Positions 1 to 8,283 of a stretch of 15,035 bases of DNA are shown here, piece by piece. How positions within the stretch are numbered: position 1 is the stretch's first letter; every line of letters begins with the position of its first letter. The stretch spans positions 1 through 15,035 of the forward strand of contig NW_019174151.1 of assembly GCF_001642475.1 (NCBI RefSeq). The letters are read 5' to 3'. The DNA comes from Fonsecaea monophora (lineage: Eukaryota; Ascomycota; Eurotiomycetes; Chaetothyriales; Herpotrichiellaceae). The notes below the pieces were generated by a model. It was given only the letters and a program-made list of their open reading frames with translations, made no database searches and was not told the DNA's origin. The translations under genes and the position numbers were made by a program.

Positions 1-72
1 TCCGGAGGTGGAGCTGGACCCAATGCAGGCGAAGAATCCATTTCCATTGTCGATGCGTACGGAGGTACGTGA
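1..72 (+). CDS. C-terminal 23 residues of a retroelement ORF (probably pol)
   Basis: The first frame is open from the window edge and stops with TGA at 70-72. It gives a short tail starting Ser-Gly-Gly-Gly-Ala-Gly and ending Ala-Tyr-Gly-Gly-Thr. No domain can be recognised in 23 residues. The assignment to a retroelement rests only on position: the stop is followed by a polypurine tract and an LTR-like start. It could equally be the end of an unrelated gene. Confidence 0.35.
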   Translation, partial: SGGGAGPNAGEESISIVDAYGGT

Positions 73-154
73 AATGGGAGATTTATCCTAATGTGAGGGT
101 TTGGAAAGAGTTCTGTAACTAGCTAGCTAACCTAGTAATAAGGAGGATAAATCT

Positions 155-176
155 GAGGAGAGAGAAGGAGGAATAA
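155..176 (+). other. Polypurine tract (plus-strand primer site) of element A
   Basis: Nineteen consecutive purines (155-173), then TAA, immediately precede TGTCC at 177. Priming of plus-strand DNA synthesis from such a tract next to the 3' LTR is general for LTR elements. The position fits; the assignment is by structure only. Confidence 0.5.
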
Positions 177-506
177 TGTCCCCTCCTTCTCTCCTTATAT
201 CGTACGCTCCTCCGTAAGGGATACTTAATGTCTTCCCCTTTCTCCCTTGTCCTTCCTCTTTCGTACACGCCTTACGTTTCCCTTGCCTTTTGTCTCTCTT
301 CCTTACCTTCCCTTGCGTACGGTGTCTCAGCTTGCCAGGATTCGGTATCCCTTGCACGGTACGTGCCTCGTCTAATCAGGAAGCAGCCCTTTTGCCTGTA
401 CAATGTATAGGTAAATTTAGCTAATCAGGAGGTGGCGTTAGTCCTGTCGCTAGTCTTGGCGCTGGTTCGTCAGAACCGAGCCTCCTTCTGGGTTCAACCC
501 ATCACA
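177..506 (+). repeat. LTR of element A, right end uncertain
   Basis: Starts TGTCC right after the polypurine tract. The first 150 bases are strongly C/T-rich on this strand, with CTTATAT at about 195-201 as a possible TATA-type core and several copies of CGTACG/GTACG. Two ends are possible: TGTACA at about 402, or CATCACA at about 506, next to the start of the next LTR family. A small hairpin with TGGGT/ACCCA arms lies near 490. The second copy of this LTR is outside the window, so its limits cannot be proven. Confidence 0.4.
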
Positions 507-716
507 CCTTCTATATAGTTAAGACGATTTCTATAGTTCTCCTTCGTAGTTAACTTCGTTTATAAATAATCGAGTTCCTACGATTATATACTTTACGTAT
601 AGTCCCGCGTACTATACTCTTAGTTTCGTCTCTACTATACCGTTCTACTACTATATCACCAAGTAAACTACTTCGGGTTTACTACTAATACCTCACGTGT
701 AAAGCATCTCGTAATA
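507..716 (+). repeat. Truncated LTR of the element 1 family, opposite orientation
   Basis: The reverse complement matches the LTRs at 3,813 and 11,063 from their TATTACGAGAT end inward for about 200 bases (shared blocks include the AATCGAGTTC and GTTAAC regions at 540-580). It then stops at about 507 where element A's LTR ends. In LTR sense, the plus strand here is the 3' part of an LTR ending CTCGTAATA at 716. RIP is weaker than in element 1, with some CA/TG kept (for example near 655 and 692). It is a solo or 3' LTR remnant, broken on its left side, perhaps by insertion of element A. Confidence 0.8.
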
Positions 717-826
717 CCTAGTACGATAGAGTTTAATAAGATTATCTAGACCTTTTAGCTAAGGTGATGTACTCGCTGGCTCTATTAGTGTAGCGCGCGT
801 ATAGCCTAGAACATCTAAGGGCATCA
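717..826 (-). pseudogene. 18S rRNA gene fragment, mutated by RIP
   Basis: Read on the minus strand this is a conserved 3'-domain segment of fungal 18S rRNA, from the 'GATGCCCTTAGATGTTCT' block through the 'GCGCGCTACACT' and 'GAGCCAGCGAGTAC' blocks to the 'AAACTCTGTCGTGCTGG' block, with no large gap. Nearly all differences from the conserved rRNA are C-to-T or G-to-A (for example CTGTCGTGC reads CTATCGTAC; TCTTGTTAAA reads TCTTATTAAA). The match stops at 826 and on the other side ends exactly at the LTR terminus at 716. It is a dispersed, dead piece, not a working rRNA gene. Confidence 0.93.
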
Positions 827-1092
827 TCACATGTAGAGGTCTTTGAGTGTTTCCAAATGTCACGTGTCAGGCTGAGCACCCTTCAGGGGCAGAGCCGCAG
901 CACCATCCACGATGCAGGTGCAGAACAGGTGCAGGAAGGGAGTTGGGACACAGGGAAGGAGCACATGCAAGTGGTGAATGTCTTCTGCAAAGGTGAGCTG
1001 AGTAGAACTTGTCCTCTTACCAGAGCAGATTCGAACACAATCGTACGTCCACACCCTCGCTGTGCCCTCTGAGACACTCAGAGAATGCTGAC
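827..1092. other. Upstream region of the endonuclease gene, possible extra 5' exon
   Basis: Unmutated DNA with normal CpA/TpG content. An ATG at 857 opens 45 codons up to a good donor (AAG/GTGAGC, GT at 993). Splicing to the acceptor ending at 1,081 (ACACTCAG) would join this exon in frame to the codons just before the ATG at 1,093. This is an alternative longer 5' end for the gene; no protein similarity supports it. A CACGTG lies at 861-866. No clear core promoter is visible. Confidence 0.3.
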
Positions 1093-1915
1093 ATGGCATC
1101 ACAGATGCCAAAAAGTCCCAAGCGTCGCCCTGCGGGGCAAAGTGTCCTTCCCTTCTCTCGCCTCTCCTACCCTCCTACAGCCACCGCCCCCCCGGCTCGC
1201 CCTCCCTCGCCCTCTCCCTCACTTCCTTCTGTCCCGGCCGGCCCCCTCCCCAGTGACAATGACGACGACGACGACGACAACGAGGTGGCTGGCCCAGCCA
1301 CTCCTGCCGGGAACCTTCCATCCCGCATGCTGCGAGAACTTCGCGCCGTGACGCGCGTGATGGCGTTACACACCTGGCGTCAGCTGCGGGATGGGTATCG
1401 GGCCCGGTCAGGAGCAGTGGTTGAGCCAGCCCAGACGAACAGCAAAGGCTGCCTGTTGGCAGCAAAAGCTGCCAACCGAAGTGTCCGTACCTTTCCCAAA
1501 CTCCCAAAACCTGACCAATGAAACTGATGATCGATGACAGGACAACGGTTATGTGCAGATCCCCCCCATAGGCCTCCCAGTATCCAGCAGGACTGGACCA
1601 AAAACCCTTCCACAAAGTGGACATCGCCTGGCTGTCGTAGCCCATAAGACCGATGCTGAGGTGGAACTTCTCCTCAGCGACGACAGCCAGCACGCCAGCC
1701 ACCTCTGCCACGAGCCCTTGTGCATCGAGCCAGTGCATATCCATGTCGAGAGTAAGCCCGACAACGAAGACCGCAAGATGTGCAAGGGTCGCCTCGTGGT
1801 GAGGACAAGAATCAATGGCGTGAAATACGTTCTGCAACCGCGCGCATGTCCACATAATCCTGCGTGCATCCCAGACGAGGAGGAGCGTGTGGCAATGCCT
1901 GTTACAGACGTATAG
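1093..1915 (+). CDS. His-Me finger (I-PpoI-type) homing-endonuclease-like protein, two exons
   Basis: Predicted exons 1,093-1,482 and 1,541-1,915 give 254 residues. Residues 1-100 are low-complexity (Pro/Ser-rich, then an Asp run). The core is Cys120, Asp-Asn-Gly-Tyr at 131-134, then SHLC with His184, Cys186, Cys191, His196, Asn205, Cys211, Cys233, His235 and Cys239. From the first His this is exactly the spacing known for I-PpoI: catalytic His98 and Asn119, first zinc site Cys100/Cys105/His110 with Cys41, second zinc site Cys125/Cys132/His134/Cys138. The family is the zinc-binding-loop homing endonuclease group (Pfam zf-His_Me_endon), common as dispersed copies in ascomycetes. The first ATG in frame after the last upstream stop-free alternative is 1,093. 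The gene lies about 270 bases from the 18S fragment, is not RIP-mutated and has no internal stop. Whether it still cuts DNA or is expressed is unknown. Confidence 0.8.
1255..1284 (+). repeat. GAC trinucleotide run coding for an Asp tract
   Basis: Consecutive GAC codons (with AAT/AAC at the edges) inside exon 1 of the endonuclease gene encode an acidic run in the disordered N-terminal part. It is probably length-variable. Confidence 0.85.
1483..1540 (+). other. Predicted 58-nt intron in the endonuclease gene
   Basis: Donor GTCCGT at 1,483, branch-like CTGAC at about 1,511-1,515, acceptor GATGACAG ending at 1,540. Removal is phase 0 and joins the exon-1 frame (which otherwise stops at 1,519-1,521) to the conserved exon-2 frame. 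It brings Cys120 to the expected distance before the Asn-Gly-Tyr strand. Length fits fungal introns; the donor is less common than GTAAGT, so a frameshift mutation is the alternative. Confidence 0.65.
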
Positions 1916-1970
1916 CGAGTGACTTTGTGGAAGAGAGCCAGCGGGGGGGTTTTACAACATATCATTATTC

Positions 1971-2022
1971 AGCATCAGCATCTAGTATTAGCATCCAGCA
2001 TCAGCATCTAGCATTAGGATTG
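1971..2022 (+). repeat. Two-copy 26-bp minisatellite
   Basis: Two adjacent imperfect 26-base units start AGCATCAGCATCTAG at 1,971 and at 1,997, differing at a few positions. They are themselves built of AGCATC/AGCATT words. They lie in the 3' region after the endonuclease stop; no gene is seen between 1,916 and 2,128. Confidence 0.75.
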
Positions 2023-2128
2023 TCACGGCGCCAGTACAGTACAAAGTGTTACAGCACCAATAACATGAATACGAACTCGAGGAGAGTCCATCTGAGAGTT
2101 AGCCTGCCTACGGCGAGGTAATGGTCGT

Positions 2129-2341
2129 AGGCAGCGCGCGAAATAGTCACGTGCCAACTAGGTCTTGGCGGAACCGTAACATAGAATGTCTTTACGAGGG
2201 TTTTCAAGTACTAATAAGTGGTAGGAAGATTGACATTTATTTACTATAGTGACATGGTATTACATGACTACGTCCCGTCCTTCACAATAGTTACGGTTCC
2301 GCCAAGACCTAGTTAGCACGTGACTATTTCGCGTGCTGCCT
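2129..2341. mobile_element. MITE-like element with 52-bp terminal inverted repeats
   Basis: Left arm 2,129-2,180 and right arm 2,290-2,341 are inverted copies differing at two positions (GCGCGCG against GCACGCG, and GTGCCAAC against GTGCTAAC). They enclose 109 bases with no coding capacity. Arms start AGGCAGC and each contains a GTCACGTG block. A non-autonomous DNA transposon is the likely reading. No convincing target-site duplication is visible (only GT on both sides), so the superfamily is not assigned. A short hairpin (TGCCTACG/CGTAGGCA, 2,105-2,135) overlaps its left edge. Confidence 0.8.
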
Positions 2342-2380
2342 GTGACTGGCAGGGATGCCAAGGACGTGTAATGCCCGTCA

Positions 2381-2414
2381 CGCTAGTCTTCGGCTAAAGG
2401 CCTTCGGACTAGCG
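2381..2414. repeat. Short inverted repeat (hairpin)
   Basis: CGCTAGTC at 2,381-2,388 pairs with GACTAGCG at 2,407-2,414 around an 18-base loop that itself contains the palindrome AAGGCCTT. Its role is unknown. The surrounding 2,342-2,500 holds no gene I can support and still has normal CpA/TpG. Confidence 0.55.
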
Positions 2415-2693
2415 CCGGTAGGGCCCTATAAATTACTTAAAGGTATATAGTTAGACAGTCCCCAGGACCTAGTAGAATTCACCATGTTCCTCCATTAAGT
2501 TATATCTAGTAGTAACGCCTTAGATAGCCCTCGCGAAGGCCTAGGCTAAGGCCCTTAAAGGCCTCTATCTCTTTAAACGGTAAGAGATAGTCTTCGATCT
2601 AATAGAGAGCCGAGCTCGAGAGAACTCGAGCCCTAGAAACTATACATCTAGTACGAAGGATAGTTAAGTTCCTTCGATACTACCGCTACCTCG

Positions 2694-3347
2694 ATGAAAA
2701 CCTCTTCTTCCTCTATAGAGACGCTCTCCTTCTACGGGGGTACGAAACTAGCTCCTCGAAGCGAGCCTACATCGAAGGCCGATTAAACTACATCGACCTA
2801 AAGAAAAGGGGTAATCGAGGAAGTATTCGAACCCGTTTCTAAGGAAACTAACGTACTAGCTCTATTTAACTCCTCTTAATCTACTAAACGATGTTTTATA
2901 ACGCTCTAAACGCGACGCTAGTCCTATCTATCGGAGATTAAACGACTTCTCCTACTTATAGATAAGGAGGTAGCGAAACTAGGCCGTAAAAGGGCCGAAC
3001 TAGACTAAGGGACCGCTATCGAAGTCGAAATGGAAGCTAAGAACTTATCGACGACGATGTCTCGTAGACCGGCGAGTATTATCCTACCGTCGCCCTATAT
3101 AAGACGGCTAGAGAACCCGCGGCCGTTAGACTAAGGCCGTCAAAATAATACGTCCGAAGGTAACGATAAGGAAGGTATAGGGATTAATAGCCTAAATTAA
3201 TAGTATAATTACTTAGAGATTAGACTATCTAAGGGAAAGAAGATATCTATACCTCTCGAAACCGGTTCGAGAGCCTCCGTTAGTAGGAGGATATACTATA
3301 AAGTACTTATCCTTCTCTAAGAACTATCGGTCGATACCTAAACTTAA
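2694..3347 (+). pseudogene. Unrecognised dead ORF with Ser-rich start and coiled-coil-like middle
   Basis: One frame stays in register from an ATG at 2,694 to stops at 3,339-3,347, about 218 codons. Its stops are all TAA/TAG, explainable as mutated CAA, CAG or TGG. The first 45 residues are Ser/Thr-rich. A charged Leu/Lys/Glu segment (about 2,915-3,050, with runs such as EIKRLLLLIDKEVAKL) looks helical or coiled-coil. I do not recognise the family. Being RIP-mutated, it was part of a repeated sequence. It may belong to the 5' part of element 2, which shares its orientation, or to a third transposon. Confidence 0.45.
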
Positions 3348-3812
3348 CGTCCTTACTCTCTTTATATTAAATATATACGTACTTATATTATCGTAATACT
3401 TAACCCCTATATCTCTTAATTTATATAAATCTTAAAGCTTATTAATCTACGTTAAGAATTAATATTAAACTCTAACGGTCGCTATCCGCCGAGAGTCGAA
3501 GCCTTTACCGAGGTAAATAATAACCTTAACGCTATCTAGTTAGCTCTTTAGTCGATCGGGATTAGGCTCGGAATCGTTTAATAAAGCCTTAGAGACGGTA
3601 GCTAGAAACCCCTACTAAACCTCGTACTAATAGTCCTAGAGCTCGAAGGGATTATATAAGGGCTCCTCGTAGCTTAGGTAACCTTTCTATAACTAACGCC
3701 TAGTATGACCGGAATACCCCCGTCTCCGTATAGGATAGTTACGAACCTAATACCCCTAGAAGGTACCTCGTCGACTATTCCGCTAGAGACTGTCGCGCCG
3801 GACCCGGCTATA
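3348..3812 (+). other. Mutated repeat DNA, possible continuation of a dead frame
   Basis: The same frame as the preceding ORF is again rather open from 3,477 to 3,812, ending at the LTR of element 1. It includes a helical-looking stretch (about 3,505-3,600). It might be the N-terminal gag part of element 2, cut by insertion of element 1, but no gag motif is visible. The 3,348-3,476 part is AT-rich with nothing recognisable. Confidence 0.25.
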
Positions 3813-4227
3813 TATTACGAGATACTTTACACGTGAGGTGTCCTTAGTAAACCCGAGGTAGTTTACTTAGTAATATAGTAGTAGAACGGTATAGTAGAGA
3901 CGAAACTAAGAGTATAGTGTACGGTACTATACGTAAAGTACTTAACTAAGAATAACTCGATTATTTATAAACGAGGTTAACTACGCTTCCTATAGAAGTA
4001 GATCTAGCTAGCTATATACTCTAGGTAGGTTTCCTATCTAGGAAAGTCTAGGCGTTATAGTATTATAGGTATTATAAGTATACTACTATAATAGGTATAA
4101 TAGCGTATTTCCTATTTTAGCTTATTACGTATCCTAGACTAGCCTTACTATCGAGGCTGTCCTTCTTCCGCTTAACCTTTCCTATCCCTACGTTCCTAGA
4201 TAGCCGTACGAAGGTCGGTTCGTAATA
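3813..4227 (-). repeat. 3' LTR of element 1
   Basis: 415 bases, alignable along its whole length with 11,145-11,556. It begins TATTACGAGATAC and ends GGTTCGTAATA on the plus strand; read with the element it starts at 4,227. It keeps a few CA/TG (ACACGTGAGGTGTCC at about 3,830), so it is slightly less mutated than the other copy. Confidence 0.93.
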
Positions 4228-4240
4228 CTTCCCCCTCCTT
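4228..4240 (-). other. Polypurine tract of element 1
   Basis: On the minus strand AAGGAGGGGGAAG directly precedes the LTR start. This fixes the element's orientation as minus and 3,813-4,227 as its 3' LTR. Confidence 0.85.
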
Positions 4241-4330
4241 AGCCTATTCATTATTCGTAACGTACTTAAGGTAAGCTACCGCCCGTACCGTAGCTCTATT
4301 CTCCTTCCCTTCCCGTTATTATAGCTAACT

Positions 4331-4939
4331 ATATAGGCCTTTAGAATCTATAAACCGAATCCGAAACCTCCTAAATCTTCTAAGCCTCCCGTCCCGTAGT
4401 AATAACGTTAAAACGAAATCGCGGATTATATCGAATCGATTAAGGAAAATAAAGTAATAGTTACTTATTTAGAATGCGTCGCTTATAGCGATGTATATTT
4501 ATACTCCCGAGAGTAGAGTATAAAGTATACGGCGTACCTATAGTACCGAAGAGATTATAACGGAACGTTTTCCGTTAAGTAACTCCGTCGAATTAGGAAG
4601 TAAAAGAAGTAACTTACTTCTAAGTTCCGCCTAAAGCGTCGTAAGATCGCGCGGCTTCGAAAAACCCTAATTAAGGCCTAGAAGGCCTTAGCCGAGGTAG
4701 AGAAGTCTAACGTAGAGCTATAAGAGTCGATTATAAAACTAGATAAGCTCTCTAGTAATATATTAAAAAGAGAGATATAAGTACTAGGTACTTTTAATAA
4801 GGTTCCTTCTAATAAGGAGGTAGCTCTAGCTAAGCTTAAGTTTATCTAGTAGGATGTCCTATAGTCGGAGTCGATAGACTAAAACGCGGTATTAAACTTT
4901 AGTAATATCGAGTCCGTTACTATTTAGGAAGGTCTATAA
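4331..4939 (+). pseudogene. Antisense accessory ORF of element 1: Cys-rich zinc-finger-like plus coiled coil
   Basis: One plus-strand frame runs in register for about 200 codons (start guessed at an ATA from ATG at 4,331; stop TAA 4,937-4,939), opposite to gag-pol. Order: a Pro/Lys-rich stretch, then a block (about 4,460-4,570) with one surviving Cys and several Tyr at CxxC-like and RRDY-type positions, where Cys-to-Tyr and His-to-Tyr changes are expected from RIP. A long Lys/Glu/Leu helix follows (about 4,590-4,800), then an acidic tail. This resembles a Cys-rich/coiled-coil protein family seen in many ascomycete genomes around gypsy elements; the recognition is from layout and not certain. 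Its 3' end overlaps the end of pol tail to tail. Function unknown. Confidence 0.5.
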
Positions 4940-7900
4940 CCTACTAGTAGTAGTACCTTTCCTCCGGGTCTTTTAGTGATATTTTCTTTTTACCGTAGAA
5001 GGTAAGTCCTCGCTATTTTCCTAAGTATTTTCCTTATCCTCGTACCTTAACTATTTAACTAGGTATATATCTTACCCGTCGGTAGATTAGTTAATAGGAT
5101 AGAAGTCTACGAGCCGTTCTATCTTATATAGCGGTTCGCTAGTTTCCTAGTTAATATCTACGGGTCCTAGTTTAGCGTTTAAGTTATTATATAGTTTTAA
5201 TAGTAATTTATAGAACGTAGGGTATATCCCTAGTATTTTAGGTAGATCTAGTTTAAAAGTTACTAGTTTTAGTTTTCGTTTAATGCGATATAGTCCGATC
5301 TTAATATAATTTAATTTATCGTTTAATCTTTTTATTTTAATGTTTTTTCGTCGTATATAGACTATCTCCCCCTCCTTAAGGTCTAGTTCCTTAGATCGTC
5401 TTTTATTTTCTCTTTTTATTATTTTTCCTACGATTTTCTATAGCTCTTTTTTCATTATCTTATGTAGTTTCTTTATATCTTCGAGTTATACTCTAACTTC
5501 CTCTAATATTTTCTTTTTATCGTCTAGTTTTCTAAATATATCTAGATAATATCCGTAGTTTACGAAATATAGTAAGATCTCTATAACGGCTATACTATTA
5601 TTAAAAGCTATCTATACTATTAATAATAATTATACTAAATTATCTTATTCGTAATTAACGTAGCATCGTAAATATTATTCTAATGTTTAGTTCGTTCTCT
5701 CTATCTATCCGTCCGTTTATAGGTAGTATACCGTTAATAGTTTAAGCTTTACTTTAAGTTAGTCGTTAAGCGACTACTAGAACTATAAAGTAAATAGTTT
5801 ATCTCTATCTAATATAATTTCTTTCGGTAATCTATATTCTATAAAGATCGTTCGTAAGAATAGATACGTAAAATCCTTCGCCGTAGTTTTTTCTATAAAC
5901 GGTATTATATAGGCGTATTTCGTTAGTCTATCGACTACTACTATAATACTATCGTATTCCTTACCTATAAGAGGCTCTTAAGATACTAGTAGTTTTATAA
6001 TAAAGTCGACCGCGATTAAACTCTATAGCTTTTCTAGTATCTATAGTATTATTAAGAGTCTATACGGTTTATATCTCTCTTTCTTCGCCTTTTTATAGGT
6101 ATCGTACTTATTAACGTATTCTTCTACGTCCTTCTTAAGGTCTTTCTACTAGAAGTCCCTTATTATAAGTTTAAGTATTTTCGCGATTCTAGGATATTCT
6201 ATAACTTAGCTATCGTATCTCTCTCTTAGTACGTCTTATTTTTATTTATCTATAAGCTTTATATCTATAATTACGAGCGTTATATATCCTCCGTACTATA
6301 GCGAGTCTCCGTTACTCCTAAGTAGGGTATCCGGTTCTAGTTAGACCGTTCCTATATAGTTAGGTCTCTAACTTAAGGTATCGGCCCGACTATTCTCCGT
6401 CCCTTTAATATAGTATATCCTAAAGTCGTATCGTACGAGTATTTCCGCCTAGCGAACCTATCGTCTATTAAGTTCTTTAGTTATAGTCTAGTATATAAGG
6501 TTTTTATAGTCTATATATATTTATATTAAGTATTTCCCTCCTTCTAAGTAGACTCTCTACTAGCGAAGTACCTCGACGATTACTAATAGTTCTTTATCGT
6601 AAATATCGTAATTCGACTCCGATTAAGTTATTCGTCTCGAGTAGTAGGCTATAGGTCGTGATCGGCCTTAGTTATCCCTCTATATAAGATAGGCTCCTAT
6701 TACTTCGTCTAATACATCGGTTTTAAGTATTACTTCCTTTTCTAGATTAAAGAGTGTAAGAATAGAAGTAGAGGTTATCCGTTCCTTTAGCTCGTTAAAG
6801 GCTACTTTATATCTCTTATCCTATTTAAATTCTTACTCTTTCCTTATTAGATTTATTAGGGATATCGTAATTCTTAAAAATCCTTCGATAAACCTCCTAT
6901 AGTAATTAATAAGTCCTAGGAACATTTATACTTCCTTAACGTTTTTTAATGTAGGCTATTCGTCGATAGCTTTAACCTTATTAAAGTTTAGTATAAGTTC
7001 CTCTATTAATACTATATAGTCTAGGAAAGTTATTATATATACGTAGAATTAGTACTTACTTAATTTAATAAGTAAATCCTTTTCCTTAAGTTTTTATAAT
7101 ACCTTTCGAATATATTAAATATATTCTTCTTTTATCTTAGAGAAGATAAGAATATTATCGAGGTACGCGATAATAAACTCGTCTAAATATTCTCTTAATA
7201 TATCGTTAATAAGTATCTAGAATGTAGCGGAGGCGTTAGTTAGTCTAAAGAGTATTATCTAGTATTTAAATAGACTCTATCTAATTTTAAACGCTATTTT
7301 CTACTCTTTCCCTTCCTTTATTCGTATACGATAGTAAGTATCTCTAACGTTAATTACCGTAAACTATTTTACCTTAAGTAATTAATTCTATAGCTCGTCG
7401 ATCTAGAATATAAGATAACGGTTCTTTTTAATAACTATATTAAGTTTTCTATAATCTATATAAGGTCGTAATCCTTTATCCTTTTTATTCGCGAAGATAA
7501 CTCTATAAGATATTAGTGATTTTAACGGTCGTATAAACTTCTTTACTAGATACTTCTCGATATAATCCTTAAGAAAGTCTTCTTCTTTTTTAGATATTAA
7601 GATTAATTCTCTATAATGTATCGGTATTTTTCCTTCTTCGAATAGGATTTCGTAGTCCTATAGTTAATATTTTAGTAAGGCTACTTCGCCTTACCTTTCT
7701 TTCGTAAGGATCTTAAAGTCTTTATATTCTACTAGGAGCTCTTCTATAATAATACTAGTTAGTATTCTCTCTATCGGTCGTACTAAAACTATTCTTTTTA
7801 GGGCCTTTAAGGATAATCGGTCCTCTCTTTTAACGGTACTACTTTCCGTAAACGTAATTATCTTCGTCCTCTAGTTAATTATTAAGTTATATTTCTAAAG

Positions 7901-8283
7901 TTAGTTTATTTCTAAAATTACGTCGTACCTTAGAATCGATGTAATGTCTAAAGTAATTCTTTCTCGATATTACTCGATTATTAATAGAATTTCTTTTAGT
8001 TCCGTAGTAATCTATTATAATAGTCGTCCGTCTACCATCTATAATAGATATAGAAGTAACTTTCTTACTTCGTAATCTCTTACTTTTTCTACTATACCCG
8101 TACTTATATAACTTTAATTAACTCCTAAGTTATTTATAATCTATATCTAGATTTCCGTAAGTTTTACCGTAAGAGCTACGTAATTATTCTTTAATATAGT
8201 TATCTCTCTTAACTCTAGAGGCTTTCTAATCCTTTAATTATTATTATAACTTTCTCGCCTCTTTAGGTCGTTACTTATAAGTT
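4890..8283 (-). pseudogene. pol: pol of element 1 (protease, RT, RNase H, integrase, chromodomain), RIP-inactivated
   Basis: A single register (about 1,130 codons) holds every domain, broken only by TAA/TAG. The protease Asp-Ser-Gly reads Asn-Leu-Gly (8,123-8,131). In RT, a LTNA-ATF block lies near 7,230 and the active site reads YLDN instead of YLDD (7,154-7,165; GAC to AAC). RNase H starts with Thr-Asp at 6,716-6,721. Integrase has its mutated zinc region at about 6,230-6,090 and a complete catalytic triad: Asp at 6,005-6,007, Asp at 5,807-5,809 and Glu at 5,699-5,701, spaced D-x35-E. A GPY/F-like stretch follows near 5,300, then a chromodomain at about 5,150-4,960, which in chromoviruses directs insertion to marked chromatin. 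The exact stop is hidden by the mutations. It sits in a -1 frame relative to gag. Confidence 0.93.

Larger units (their letters stand above)
1..506 (+). mobile_element. 3' end of an LTR retrotransposon (element A)
   Basis: The order of parts is that of a retroelement's 3' end: an ORF terminus (stop at 70-72), about 80 bases of non-coding DNA, a purine-only tract at 155-173, and a TGTCC start at 177 that reads as an LTR. CpA and TpG are common here, so this copy is not, or only lightly, hit by RIP, unlike the elements to the right. The family cannot be assigned because only 24 codons of the ORF lie in the window. The right end is set where similarity to the next LTR family begins (about 507), just after a CATCACA that could be the LTR end. 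Confidence 0.5.

Noticed and set aside
127..410. Short open frames in the polypurine/LTR region on both strands
   Set aside because: They translate C/T- or A/G-rich LTR sequence into low-complexity protein with no family resemblance.
485..506. GGGTTCAACCC resembling the T-arm of a tRNA
   Set aside because: No matching acceptor stem, D-arm or anticodon arm is found at the right distance upstream.
1175..1855. 226-codon open frame on the minus strand
   Set aside because: It lies antisense to the endonuclease exons, has no recognisable domain, and is explained by the GC-rich coding strand and its low-complexity part.
2463..2500. Weak resemblance to another 18S rRNA segment around GGACCTAGTAGA
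   Set aside because: Only about 12 bases fit well after allowing RIP changes, and both flanks do not match 18S; likely chance.
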